From Streptomyces sp. NBC_01232 (lineage in GTDB: Bacteria > Actinomycetota > Actinomycetes > Streptomycetales > Streptomycetaceae): 64,000 nt of DNA. Shown one piece after another: positions 52,993 through 62,904 of this stretch. The notes beneath the pieces are model-generated. The model had not been told where the DNA came from and searched no databases. It was given only the letters and a program-made list of their open reading frames with translations. The stretch's first letter is position 1; each line of letters begins with the position of its first letter. The position numbers and the translations under genes are program-made. Location: assembly GCF_035989885.1 (NCBI RefSeq), contig NZ_CP108518.1:8485001-8549000 (forward strand). Direction: 5' to 3'.

Positions 52993-53060
52993 CGCAAGGC
53001 GTGCGCAAGACGGCCTCCGGACACAATCCGGCGCCGTGTTGCGCGTTCCTTGCGGGGGCG
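52993..53060. promoter_or_regulatory. Divergent promoter with two pairs of 11-bp TTGCG repeats
   Basis: CGCAAGG (52993) and CGCAAGA (53004) are 11 bp apart and, read on the minus strand, give CTTGCG heptads for the methyltransferase operon. TTGCGCG (53039) and TTGCGGG (53050) are also 11 bp apart on the plus strand for the ACP operon. The TTGCG core also appears in the array at 56430-56495. Confidence 0.55.
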
Positions 53061-53128
53061 CGGCTTTCATCACTCTCGAAAACCAGACACGCACTGCCGA
53101 GTTGCATTGCCGAGAGAGGACCGACCCC

Positions 53129-53383
53129 ATGTCGCTGCCCACCATCGAAGAACTGGCGAGCCAGCTCGAGGCCGTCTCGGGTGCCGCGGAGGTCAGCCCC
53201 GACGCCCCGCTCCAGCACATCGCGGACGTCGACTCGCTGGACCTGATGGAGTGGCTGTACGGCTTCCAGAACCAGTACCCGCACATTCCGGCCGACGAGT
53301 CGCTCTTCGCCGACCTCGACGACACGACCACCCTGCGTGACGTGTACGCGAAGATCGTCGATCTCGTCCCGGCTCAGGCGTAG
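53129..53383 (+). CDS. Acyl carrier protein
   Basis: ATG 53129 (GAGAGGA upstream) gives 84 residues. The phosphopantetheine site is Ser36 in DVDSLDLMEWL, within a typical four-helix acidic ACP. The motif is closer to fatty-acid/starter-unit ACPs than to NRPS carriers. The KAS III gene starts 11 bp after its stop, so this ACP presumably carries the KAS III product. Confidence 0.92.
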   Translation: MSLPTIEELASQLEAVSGAAEVSPDAPLQHIADVDSLDLMEWLYGFQNQYPHIPADESLFADLDDTTTLRDVYAKIVDLVPAQA

Positions 53384-53394
53384 CGAGGGGTGAC

Positions 53395-54381
53395 GTGACC
53401 GGCTTCGACATCACCGGGTGGGGCATGTCCGTACCCGAACGCATCGTCACCAGCGCCGAACTCGCGACACGCTTCGGCGTCGACGAGCACTGGGTCGTCA
53501 GCCGCTGCGGCATCCGCGAGCGGCGGGCGGTCGACCCGGGGCAGACCACCGCCTCCCTGGCCGTCGAGGCCGGCCGGCGCGCGCTCGAGAAGGCGGGCCT
53601 GACCGGCGCGGACATCGCCCACCTCATCGTCGCGACGGCCACGCCCGAGCAGCCGTCCCCGGCGACCTCCGCGTTCGTCCACCACGAACTGGGGATCGCG
53701 GGCAGCGCGCACGACGTCAACTCCGAGTGCGCGGGCTTCGTCTACGGGCTCGTGTCCGCCATGGCGCTGATCGCCATCGACCCCCGGCCGATCCTGCTGA
53801 TCGGCTCCGACACCCACACCCTGACGGCCAACCCGGCCGACCGGGACCTGTCCATCCTCGTCGGCGACGGCGCGGGCGCCGTCGTCCTCCAGCCGGGCCC
53901 CGAGAACCGGGTCAAGGCCTGGAACCTGGGCGCCGACGGGGCCTGCACCGGCTCCCTCAAGGTCCTCGCCGGCGGCAGCCGGATGCCCACCACCCAGGAG
54001 ACCCTGGACGCGGGCCTGCACTACGCGCAGATCAACGGCAACGAGATCTACCTCAACGCCGTCCGCTACACCGTCCGCACGGTCCGCGAGACGCTGGAGA
54101 GCGCCAAGGTGGACGCCGCGGACATCGACCACGTCGTACCGCACCAGGCCAACATCCGGATCATCAACTCGATCCTGTCCCACACCGGCCTGCGGCAGGA
54201 GGCTTTGATCACCAACCTCCAGAAGTACGGGAACACCGCCTCGGCGTCGATCCCGATCGCACTGACCGAGGCCCTCGAGGAGGGCCGGATCAAATCCGGT
54301 GACAAGGTCCTGCTGGCCGGCTTCGGAGCAGGCATGACCTGGGGTTCGATCCTGATGGAGTGGGGCGGTGTCGCGGCATGA
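53395..54381 (+). CDS. Beta-ketoacyl-ACP synthase III
   Basis: GTG 53395 gives 328 residues, the usual FabH length. The catalytic triad is complete: Cys112 in VNSECAGFVYGL, His in VVPHQANIRIIN and Asn in KYGNTASASIPIAL. It condenses an acyl-CoA starter with malonyl-ACP. Beside a dedicated ACP and ketoreductase it probably builds a special starter or side chain. Its stop overlaps the next start (ATGA). Confidence 0.95.
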   Translation: MTGFDITGWGMSVPERIVTSAELATRFGVDEHWVVSRCGIRERRAVDPGQTTASLAVEAGRRALEKAGLTGADIAHLIVATATPEQPSPATSAFVHHELGIAGSAHDVNSECAGFVYGLVSAMALIAIDPRPILLIGSDTHTLTANPADRDLSILVGDGAGAVVLQPGPENRVKAWNLGADGACTGSLKVLAGGSRMPTTQETLDAGLHYAQINGNEIYLNAVRYTVRTVRETLESAKVDAADIDHVVPHQANIRIINSILSHTGLRQEALITNLQKYGNTASASIPIALTEALEEGRIKSGDKVLLAGFGAGMTWGSILMEWGGVAA

Positions 54382-55130
54382 GCAAGAACGGTGCGGGCGT
54401 CAGGCCCGAGTCCCCGGTCGCGCTCGTGACCGGCGCCTCGGGCGGCCTCGGCCAGGCCCTGGCGCTGGAACTGGACGCGCTGGGCTGCCGGGTCGCGGTC
54501 CACTACAACAGCTCCCGCCAGGGCGCGGAGGCCGTCCGGGAGAAACTGACCAACCCCTCGGTCCTGGTCACCGGCGACGTCGGTTCGTGGGAGGCCACCC
54601 AGGCCCTCTACGAGCGGATATCGGCCGAACTCGGCCCGGTGGACGTACTCGTCAACAACGGGGCCATCCGCAAGGACAGCCTGATGGCGATGCAGAACCC
54701 GGCCGACTGGGCCCAGGTCATCCAGACCAACCTGATCGGCTCCTTCCACACCGCCCGCGTCTCGGTCCCGTACATGCTGCGCAAGCGGTGGGGCCGGGTC
54801 ATCAACATCGTGTCCCCGTCAGGCATCATCGCCACGGCCGGCCAGACCGCCTACTCGGCCTCCAAGGCGGGACTGATCGGCTTCACCCGCACCCTCGCCG
54901 CCGAATGCGGCCGGCGCGGGGTGACGGTGAACGCACTGTCCCCCGGCTTCATGATCACCGGCATGACCAACACCCTGCCGGACCGGGTCATCGAAGGCAT
55001 GGAGGACAAGGCCCCGATCCCGCGGTTCGTCACGGTCGAAGAAGTCGCCCGCAGCGCCGGCCTCTTCCTCGACCAGGACTGCATGACGGGCCAGGTCATC
55101 AGCATCGACAGCGGCGTCTCCATCACCTGA
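54378..55130 (+). CDS. 3-oxoacyl-ACP reductase (FabG-like SDR)
   Basis: ATG 54378 overlaps the KAS III stop; 250 residues. SDR motifs: VTGASGGLGQALALELDAL, NNGAIRKDSL, the catalytic Ser in NIVSPSGI and TAYSASKAGLIGFTR, then LSPGFMITGMT. It should reduce the beta-ketoacyl-ACP made by KAS III. It is distinct from the ActIII-type reductase at 40174 and lacks the ALNVCGGLGNY ending. Confidence 0.92.
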   Translation: MSKNGAGVRPESPVALVTGASGGLGQALALELDALGCRVAVHYNSSRQGAEAVREKLTNPSVLVTGDVGSWEATQALYERISAELGPVDVLVNNGAIRKDSLMAMQNPADWAQVIQTNLIGSFHTARVSVPYMLRKRWGRVINIVSPSGIIATAGQTAYSASKAGLIGFTRTLAAECGRRGVTVNALSPGFMITGMTNTLPDRVIEGMEDKAPIPRFVTVEEVARSAGLFLDQDCMTGQVISIDSGVSIT

Positions 55131-55316
55131 TCCCCCCGCCGCTCCCCGGCCCCGGCCTCCCCACCCCCACAGGGAGGCCGGGGCTCCCGTCGTCCCCGCC
55201 GACCGGGCCCGGACCCACCGGAGGACCTACGCGCACGAGGACGTACGCACCGGAGGACCTACGCACACAAGGACCCACAAGCACGAGGACGTACGCACCC
55301 GCCCGCGGGCACACGA

Positions 55317-55350
55317 GGGCCGCCGCCGCGCACCAGCGCAGCGGCGGCCC
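55317..55350. terminator. Bidirectional terminator
   Basis: GGGCCGCCGC (55317-55326) pairs with GCGGCGGCCC (55341-55350), followed by TTTCG. It lies between the convergent ketoreductase and SARP 4 genes. Short GAGGAC-TACGCAC direct repeats precede it. Confidence 0.75.
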
Positions 55351-55365
55351 TTTCGCATGAGCGGA

Positions 55366-56268
55366 TCAGGCGGCGGGGGAGGACGACATGCGGTGCGTGA
55401 CGCACCCGTGCTCGGCCAGCGAGCACGGCCGGGGCACCGGCATGCGGTGATCCACCTCGAACACCCCCATCAGCACCGGGTCCAGGCAGGTCAGCGAACG
55501 CACGGCCGGCCGCGGTTCGGGCGTGCGCAGCAGCTCCAGGTACGCGGCCTCCGTCTCCGGCGCCGGATCGATGCCCAGCTCCTCCGCCAGCACCTCCCGC
55601 AACTGCTGGTAACTGCGCAGCGCCTCCGCCCGGTTGCCCGCCCGGGTATGGGCCGCCATCCGGCACCGGTAGGCGCTCTCCCGGAACGGGGCACGCCGCA
55701 CGGCCTCCTCCGCATACCGCAGCGCATGATGCTCGTCGCCCAGCGCCGAGGAGGACAGGCTCGCCGTCTCCAGCGCCTTCAGCCGCAGCTCCTCCAGCTG
55801 CTCGCGCATCGCGTTGACCCACTCGCCCTCGTGCGAGGGCAGGAACGAGCCGCGCAGGTTCGACACCGCGCCCGCCGCGAGCTGCGCCGCCACCGCGTAG
55901 GCCCCCTCGGCGTACGCCTCGGCGGCCTCGGCCAGCGCGGTCTCCGCGACCTCCACGTCCACGACCGCGTCCCGCGGCACCCGCAGAAGGTAGCGGCCGC
56001 CCTGCGAGACCAGGGGAGTGGCCCCCGGCCCGTCCTGCGGCGTCGTGACGAACGTACGCACCCGGCTCACCAGGCTGCGCAGGGCCGAGGCCCAGGTGTC
56101 CGGCAGGCCCTCGGGCCATATCGTCTCGGCCAGCTGGTCACGGTCCGTGCCGCCGGCCCGCTCCAGGAGCAGCCGGGCGAACGCGACCTGCGCCTGCGCG
56201 CTCGAGAGGTGTTGAGGCGGTGCTCCGTCCGGCTCGATCGTGACAAGACCTATGAGTCTGATCAGCAC
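55366..56268 (-). CDS. SARP/BTAD-family regulator 4
   Basis: GTG 56268 gives 300 residues. A winged-helix N-terminus (LSSAQAQVAFARLLLERAGG, IWPEGLPDTWASALRSLVSR) and a BTAD domain (HALRYAEEAVRRAPFRESAY, EALRSYQQLREVLAEELGID) are clear. It is only distantly related to SARPs 1-3: the wing and recognition helix differ, as in LipReg-like BTAD regulators. It sits next to the array at 56430-56495 and may act on that promoter. Confidence 0.88.
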   Translation of the reverse strand: MLIRLIGLVTIEPDGAPPQHLSSAQAQVAFARLLLERAGGTDRDQLAETIWPEGLPDTWASALRSLVSRVRTFVTTPQDGPGATPLVSQGGRYLLRVPRDAVVDVEVAETALAEAAEAYAEGAYAVAAQLAAGAVSNLRGSFLPSHEGEWVNAMREQLEELRLKALETASLSSSALGDEHHALRYAEEAVRRAPFRESAYRCRMAAHTRAGNRAEALRSYQQLREVLAEELGIDPAPETEAAYLELLRTPEPRPAVRSLTCLDPVLMGVFEVDHRMPVPRPCSLAEHGCVTHRMSSSPAA

Positions 56269-56429
56269 TATGCACTCTCCGAAACGGTCGGCTTCCGGCC
56301 GTGTCCCCCAAGTTCGTGCGATTCAGAGGATACCGGCGGGCCTTCTCCGCATGTCAACAGCGGTCGGCAAACATTTCCGACCGAATAAAACCCGAGGTCC
56401 GGGCTTTCCCTTTCGCTTTTTGAGCGCCA

Positions 56430-56495
56430 CTGCAGTCCGGCTGTGGCGCGGCTGTGGTCCGGCTGCAGTCCCGCTCTTGCGCTGCTATTGCGCCC
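56430..56495 (+). promoter_or_regulatory. Six contiguous 11-bp direct repeats before the oxoamine synthase operon
   Basis: Units start at 56430 (CTGCAGTCCGG), 56441 (CTGTGGCGCGG), 56452 (CTGTGGTCCGG), 56463 (CTGCAGTCCCG), 56474 (CTCTTGCGCTG) and 56485 (CTATTGCGCCC). The first four are nearly identical. They end 99 bp before the start codon, and the arrangement is the SARP-operator type, differing in sequence from the TCGAG arrays at 28-42 kb. Confidence 0.75.
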
Positions 56496-56594
56496 CCCGA
56501 GCCTTAATGGAATTCCACTAGAGCCCGGCCGGAGAAACGGCAGGGCGTCGATGGAGTTCCGGGTCCGCCGGACGATCGCGACGAGGAGAAGCAC

Positions 56595-57806
56595 GTGAAC
56601 GCATCCGCTGCCTGGGACCGCCTCGAGCCGAAGCTGGCCTACTTCCGCGACCGCGTCCGGTCCCTGGAGTACGAGCCCAACCGCAAGAACAGCTTCGTGG
56701 CCTACACGGCCGAGCGGGACTCCGCGTACGCGGACCAGGACGGCCGCCGCCTGCTGATGATGTCCGGCTACTCCTACCTCGGACTTGCCGGCGACGAGCG
56801 GGTCGTCTCCGCCGCCAAGGCCGCCGTCGACCGCTACGGCACCGGCAACCACGGCGTGCGCGCCCTGGCCGGAACCACCCCGCTGCACGAGGAACTGGAG
56901 GCCGAGGTCGCCAAGGTCGCCGGCCGCGAGCGGGCCCTGGTCTTCGGCTCCGGCTACGCCGCCAACGTCGGCACCGTCGGCGCCATCGTCGGACCCGGCG
57001 ACACCGTCTTCATCGACAAGTACGACCACGCCAGCATCGTCGACGGCTGCAAGCTCTCCGGCGCCACCGTCACCCGCTTCCGCCACAACGACGTCACCCA
57101 CCTCGAACGCCGCCTCGCCGCCGCCCCCGACACCGGCGTCCGCCTCGTCATCGTCGACAGCGTCTATTCCATGGACGGCGACATCGCCCCCCTGGTCGAC
57201 CTGCGCAAGGTCTGCGACGCCCACAACGCACTCCTGATGGTCGACGAGGCCCACGCCCTCGGCGTCATCGGCGCCACCGGCAAAGGCATCGAGGAGCACT
57301 TCAACTACGAGGCCAAGGTCGACATCAAGCTCGGCACCCTCTCCAAGGCCATCCCCTCCATGGGCGGATGGGTCGCCGGCTCCGCCGAACTCGTCCACCA
57401 CCTGCGCTACGCCGCCCGCCCCTTCCTCTTCTCCGCCGCCCTCGGCGGAGCACAGACCGGCGCCGCCCTGGAATCCCTGCGCATCATGCAGCGCGAGCCC
57501 CAGCGCGTGCAGTTCATCCAGCGCGAATCCGCACGCTTCCGCGGCATCCTCAACCAGGCCGGCATCAGCACCGTCGACAGCGAGACCGCCGTCGTCCCGG
57601 TCATCGCCGGCTCCGACGAGGCCGCCTACGACCTCGCCACCGCCTGCCGCAAGAACGGCGTGATCGGACTCCCCGTCGTCACCCCGGCCGTCCCCAACGA
57701 CCTGGCCCGGCTGCGCATCGCCATCACCGCCGCCCACACCACCTCCGACATCGACTTCGCCGCCGAGGCCCTCATCACCTCCGCCCGCGAGTGCCGCATC
57801 ATCTGA
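56595..57806 (+). CDS. Alpha-oxoamine synthase (PLP-dependent)
   Basis: GTG 56595 (GAGGAGAAGCAC upstream) gives 403 residues. The AONS/SPT-type signature is complete: MSGYSYLGLAGDERV, YGTGNHGVRALAGTTPLHEE, SVYSMDGDIAPL, DEAHALGVIG and the Schiff-base Lys251 in LGTLSKAIPSMGG. The family condenses an amino acid with an acyl thioester, losing CO2, to give an alpha-amino ketone. With a KAS II, ligase and carrier protein in the same operon, it probably releases or extends a carrier-bound acyl chain with an amino acid. Confidence 0.93.
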   Translation: MNASAAWDRLEPKLAYFRDRVRSLEYEPNRKNSFVAYTAERDSAYADQDGRRLLMMSGYSYLGLAGDERVVSAAKAAVDRYGTGNHGVRALAGTTPLHEELEAEVAKVAGRERALVFGSGYAANVGTVGAIVGPGDTVFIDKYDHASIVDGCKLSGATVTRFRHNDVTHLERRLAAAPDTGVRLVIVDSVYSMDGDIAPLVDLRKVCDAHNALLMVDEAHALGVIGATGKGIEEHFNYEAKVDIKLGTLSKAIPSMGGWVAGSAELVHHLRYAARPFLFSAALGGAQTGAALESLRIMQREPQRVQFIQRESARFRGILNQAGISTVDSETAVVPVIAGSDEAAYDLATACRKNGVIGLPVVTPAVPNDLARLRIAITAAHTTSDIDFAAEALITSARECRII

Positions 57807-57871
57807 CCGCCCCCACGGCCACCCCTCCCACCCCTTTTTCCGTACCTCTCAGTCCGCCTCAGGGAGCAGAC

Positions 57872-59121
<1,250 letters not shown>

Positions 59122-59125
<4 letters not shown>

Positions 59126-59970
59126 CGACCCTCTCGCTCCCCTCCCCGGTCCGCACGCTCACCGTCACCGAACCCGAGATCACCGACTACCGCGGCGCCG
59201 CCCGCCGGGGCCTGCCCACCGCCCGCCCCGGCCAGGCCTCGCCCGTCCACACCTTCGTCCTCGCCCACACCGTCGCCGAACAGACCGTCGCCGCACTGAC
59301 CGCGGCCGAACCCGGCCCCGTCGCCGTGGTCCACCTCGGCCAGGACATCCGCACCCTGCGCCCGGTCCGCCCCGGCGAGCAGGTCACCGTCGCCCTGGAC
59401 GTGCTCGGCATCCGCAAGGAACCGCGCGGCGCCCGCATCGCCCTGCGCGTCCGGCTGACCGGCGAGGACGGACCGGAGCCCTTCGCCGAACTGGTCATCT
59501 CCGCCCTCCTGGTCGGCGCGAGCACACTGGAGCCCTTCGGCGACATCACCGCGGGCGCCCCCGCCCCCGCCCCGCTGGGAGCCGGCGAACCCCACAGCGC
59601 CGTCCACCACCTGACCACCGACTGGATCACCACCTACGCCCACGCCTCCGGCGACCTCAACCCCATCCACCTCGACGAGGACGCCGCCCGCTCGGCCGGC
59701 TTCGACACCGTCATCGCCCACGGCATGAGCGTCGTCGCCCTCGCCGTGGAGGAGGCCACCGACCGCTTCGCCGCCGGCGACTCCGCCCGCGTCCGCGGCC
59801 TGGGCTGCCGCTTCTCCGCCCCCGTACCCCCCGGAATCCCGCTGGAGATCACCCTCCAGCCCGACGCCGACGCCCGCGTCGTCCGCTTCACCTGCAAGAC
59901 CCCGGGGGGCGCCGCCGTGAAGTCCGGCTGGATCGAGTTCGCCGCCCCCCAGGAAGGAGGCCCACGATGA
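59122..59970 (+). CDS. MaoC-like double-hotdog hydratase/dehydratase
   Basis: ATG 59122 overlaps the KAS II stop; 282 residues. The C-terminal hotdog carries the hydratase-2 motif YAHASGDLNPIHLDEDAARS and FDTVIAHGMSVVALAV (catalytic Asp and His). The N-terminal half (VHTFVLAHTVAEQTVAAL, LGQDIRTLRPVRPGEQVTVA) is a second, non-catalytic hotdog. It should dehydrate beta-hydroxyacyl intermediates of the operon's carrier protein. It overlaps the ligase start. Confidence 0.9.
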
Positions 59971-61559
59971 CCGCACCCCGTACCCCGCGCACCGCCGCAG
60001 CACAGGAACAGACCCCGGACACCGTCGAACTCGGCCTCCTCGGAGGGTTCCTGACCCAGGTCCGCGACCGCCCCCACGCCACCGCGCTCCTCTTCAACGG
60101 GCAGGAGACCACCTACCGCGAGCTGTACGACCTCGCCGGCCGCGAACGCGACCGCCTCGCCCTCCTGGACCTCGCCCCCGCGGAACCGGTCGGCGTCCTC
60201 GCCGACAAGTCACCCGCCACGGTGGCCCTCGTCCTCGCCTGCCTCCTGGCCCGCCGGCCGCTGCTCCTGCCGTCCCCGGCCCTCGCCGACACCCTCCTGG
60301 CCGACCTCTTCGCCCAGGCCGGCTGCGCCCGGGTCCTGGCCCCCGGCGGCGAGAGCGCCCGCGTCGCACCCAACCCCGAGGTCACCGCCCGGCCGCTGCC
60401 CGCCGACGAGGCCGCCGAGGTGGCCCTCATGCTCACCACCTCCGGCTCCACCAGCCTCCCCAAGATCGTCCCGCTCGGCCTGGACGCCATCGACCGGTTC
60501 ACCCGCTGGGCCGGCCACACCTTCGGCATCGGACCCGGCCGCACCGTCCTCAACTACGCCCCCCTCAACTTCGACCTCTGCCTCCTCGACGTATGGACCA
60601 CCCTCGCCCGCGGCGGACGCGTCGTCCTCGTCGACCCGGCCCTGGCCGCCCACGGACGCCACCTGCGCGACCTGGTCCTCACCCACGGCGTCGACATCGT
60701 CCAGGCCGTCCCGATGGCCTTCGGCCTCCTCCAGGACGCGGCCGCCAAGACCGGCGACACCTTCCCCGGCGTCGAGCACGTCATGTTCACCGGCGACGCC
60801 ATCCCCGACCGCACCCTCGCCGCCCTGCCCCAGCTCTTCCCCCACGCCCGCATCCACAACATCTACGGCTGCACCGAGACCAACGACAGCTTCATCCACG
60901 AACTCGGACCCGCCCCGACCGCCGCCGCACCCGCCGCGCCCGTCCCCATCGGCCGCCCACTGCCCGGCGTACGCGCCCTGATCATCGACCCCGACACCCA
61001 CACCCCCGTCGAAGGCCCCGGCAGCGGAGAACTCTTCGTCTCCACGCCCTTCCAGACCCGCGGCTACCTCGACCGCACCCGCCACACCGACAAGTTCACC
61101 GGCCACCCCCTCGGCCTCGACGACCGCCGCTGGTTCCGCACCGGCGACCTCGTACGCCGCGACGCCGCCGGCACCCTGCACCTGACCGGACGCACCGACT
61201 TCCAGGTCAAGGTCCGCGGCGTCGCCGTCAACACCGCCGAGATCGAACGGGTCCTGCAGGAACACCCCGCAGTCCTGGAAGCCGGCGTCGCAGCCCTGCC
61301 CGACCCGATCGCCGGCAAAAGACTCGTCGCCGCCGTCCGCCGCGCCCCCGGCTCCACCCTGACCGGCCTGCAACTGCGCACCCACTGCGCCCGGCACCTG
61401 CCCAGAGCCGCCGTACCCCACCAACTCACCGTCACCGAGGCCCCGTTGCCCAAGACGGCCACCGGCAAGGTCGACCGCAAGGCACTCGACCGCCTCGAAC
61501 AGCCCAGCCCCACCACCGCACCCGTAGCCACACCTCTCGCCGAAGGAATCCCGTCATGA
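59967..61559 (+). CDS. Stand-alone AMP-ligase/adenylation enzyme
   Basis: ATG 59967 overlaps the MaoC stop; 530 residues. Adenylation core motifs are intact: A3 LMLTTSGSTSLPKIVPL, A4 LNFDLCLLDVW, A5 NIYGCTETNDSF, A7/A8 FRTGDLVRRDAAG and GRTDFQVKVRGVAVNTAEI, and A10 PLPKTATGKVDRKAL with the catalytic Lys. The A4 Asp suggests an amino acid substrate rather than an aryl or fatty acid. It directly precedes and presumably loads the carrier protein, as ligase/carrier pairs do in prolyl- or aminoacyl-initiated pathways. Confidence 0.92.
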   Translation: MTAPRTPRTAAAQEQTPDTVELGLLGGFLTQVRDRPHATALLFNGQETTYRELYDLAGRERDRLALLDLAPAEPVGVLADKSPATVALVLACLLARRPLLLPSPALADTLLADLFAQAGCARVLAPGGESARVAPNPEVTARPLPADEAAEVALMLTTSGSTSLPKIVPLGLDAIDRFTRWAGHTFGIGPGRTVLNYAPLNFDLCLLDVWTTLARGGRVVLVDPALAAHGRHLRDLVLTHGVDIVQAVPMAFGLLQDAAAKTGDTFPGVEHVMFTGDAIPDRTLAALPQLFPHARIHNIYGCTETNDSFIHELGPAPTAAAPAAPVPIGRPLPGVRALIIDPDTHTPVEGPGSGELFVSTPFQTRGYLDRTRHTDKFTGHPLGLDDRRWFRTGDLVRRDAAGTLHLTGRTDFQVKVRGVAVNTAEIERVLQEHPAVLEAGVAALPDPIAGKRLVAAVRRAPGSTLTGLQLRTHCARHLPRAAVPHQLTVTEAPLPKTATGKVDRKALDRLEQPSPTTAPVATPLAEGIPS

Positions 61560-61813
61560 GCAACGTCGACACCATCAAGAACTTCGTCATCACCGAGTTC
61601 CTCCCGGGCACCGCCGCCGGCGAACTCGCCGCCGACCACGACCTGCTCAACGACGGGGTCATCGACAGCCTGGGCGTCCTCAAGCTCATCGCCTGGGTCG
61701 AGGACCGCTTCGAGCTCGCCATCGGCGACGCCGACCTGGACCCCAACAACTTCCGCAGCGTCGAGGCGATCGACACCTTCATCACCGAGTCCCGCCGCAC
61801 CGCCGCCGCCTGA
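61556..61813 (+). CDS. Carrier protein (PCP/ACP)
   Basis: ATG 61556 overlaps the ligase stop (ATGA); 85 residues. Ser38 in NDGVIDSLGVLKLIAW is the phosphopantetheine site. The DHDLLNDGVIDSLG pattern is that of discrete carriers loaded by stand-alone adenylation enzymes, unlike the DVDSLDL site of the ACP at 53129. The canonical PPTase at 46784 is its probable activator. Confidence 0.93.
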   Translation: MSNVDTIKNFVITEFLPGTAAGELAADHDLLNDGVIDSLGVLKLIAWVEDRFELAIGDADLDPNNFRSVEAIDTFITESRRTAAA

Positions 61814-61863
61814 CCCGCCAGGCACCGTCCCCACCCCTGACGCACACGAGACGGAGACCGACC

Positions 61864-62904
61864 GTGCACGACGCACTCACCGGCCTGCTCGAACAGCGAG
61901 CCCCGGTCGGCCGCGAGACCTGGCGGTCCTGGTGGGACCAGCTCGGCAACGGCAGCCTCGACAAGGCCGAGGCCCTCGCCCTGCTGGCCGCCCTGACCAG
62001 CCGGCTCCCGGACCACGAGACCCTGCGCCACCTGCTGGACTCGCTCGCCGAGCGCCGGCCGGCCGCACCGGCGACCACCGCCTGGGAAGGCACCGTGAAC
62101 GTCGTCGGCACCGGCGGCGGCCCCCGGACCTTCAACATCTCCACCGCCTCGGCGTTCGTCGCCGCGGCAGCCGGGGTCAAGGTCGTCAAAACGGGCTCCC
62201 GCGCCTACACCAGCTCGCTCGGCTCCGTCGACCTGCTGGAGCGGCTCGGTGTCCGTCTCACCTCCTCCCACACCCAGACCGAGGACACCCTCGCCGCCCA
62301 CGGGATCGCCTTCGCCGGACCGTTCGTCTACCCGGCGCAGCTGACCCGGCTGGCCCGCACCGTGGCCCCGTACAGCATGAAGACCTTCGGCCGGTTCCTG
62401 AACGCCCTGGGCCCCTTCCTCGCCGACCTCCCGGTGGCCGCCCAGGTCACCGGGGTCTCAGCGGCCGCACCCCTGGACACCCTGCGCCGGCTCGCCGAGA
62501 CCACCACCGGCCGCCGCATCTGGCTCACCACCAACGACACCGGCGCCGACGAACTGCTGCCCTTCGCGACCAACACCATCCACGCAGGACACGCCCTCAC
62601 CCGGATCATCCGGCCGGGCGAACTCACCCCCGGCGACGGCTCCTTCGCCGACCTGCGGCCCGCCGATGCGGACACGGCCGTCGCACACTTCCTCTCCGTC
62701 CTCTCCGGCGAGGCGGGCCGCGTCGCCACCCGCACCGTCTGCCTGGGCGCCGCCGCCCTCATCGTGGCCTGCGGAAACCGCCGCGACTGGCTCTCGGCGG
62801 TCTCCGTCGCCGAGGAAGCGGTCCGCACCGGCGCCGCCCACGACCTCGCCCGGCGCCTGGCAGCCGCACCCGCCCCCCGCACCCTGGCGGTGTCCGGTGC
62901 CTAG
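61864..62904 (+). CDS. TrpD-like phosphoribosyltransferase with altered active site
   Basis: GTG 61864 gives 346 residues with the anthranilate phosphoribosyltransferase fold (glycosyl transferase family 3). The PRPP loop reads NVVGTGGGPRTFNISTAS (normally GTGGD), followed by VKVVKTGSRAYTSSLGSVDL (normally KHGNR...SGS). The Mg-binding DE pair is kept in TGADELLP, and the hinge FLNALGPFLADL differs from FNxLGPLxNP. Loss of the conserved Asp, His and Asn suggests a substrate other than anthranilate, or another nucleophile. It lies 50 bp after the carrier gene and overlaps the TrpA-like start. Confidence 0.85.
   Translation: MHDALTGLLEQRAPVGRETWRSWWDQLGNGSLDKAEALALLAALTSRLPDHETLRHLLDSLAERRPAAPATTAWEGTVNVVGTGGGPRTFNISTASAFVAAAAGVKVVKTGSRAYTSSLGSVDLLERLGVRLTSSHTQTEDTLAAHGIAFAGPFVYPAQLTRLARTVAPYSMKTFGRFLNALGPFLADLPVAAQVTGVSAAAPLDTLRRLAETTTGRRIWLTTNDTGADELLPFATNTIHAGHALTRIIRPGELTPGDGSFADLRPADADTAVAHFLSVLSGEAGRVATRTVCLGAAALIVACGNRRDWLSAVSVAEEAVRTGAAHDLARRLAAAPAPRTLAVSGA

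Noticed and set aside
55220..55310. GAGGACCTACGCAC direct repeats as a SARP operator
   Set aside because: They lie between convergent gene ends beside a terminator, where no promoter is expected; spacing is not a constant 11 bp.
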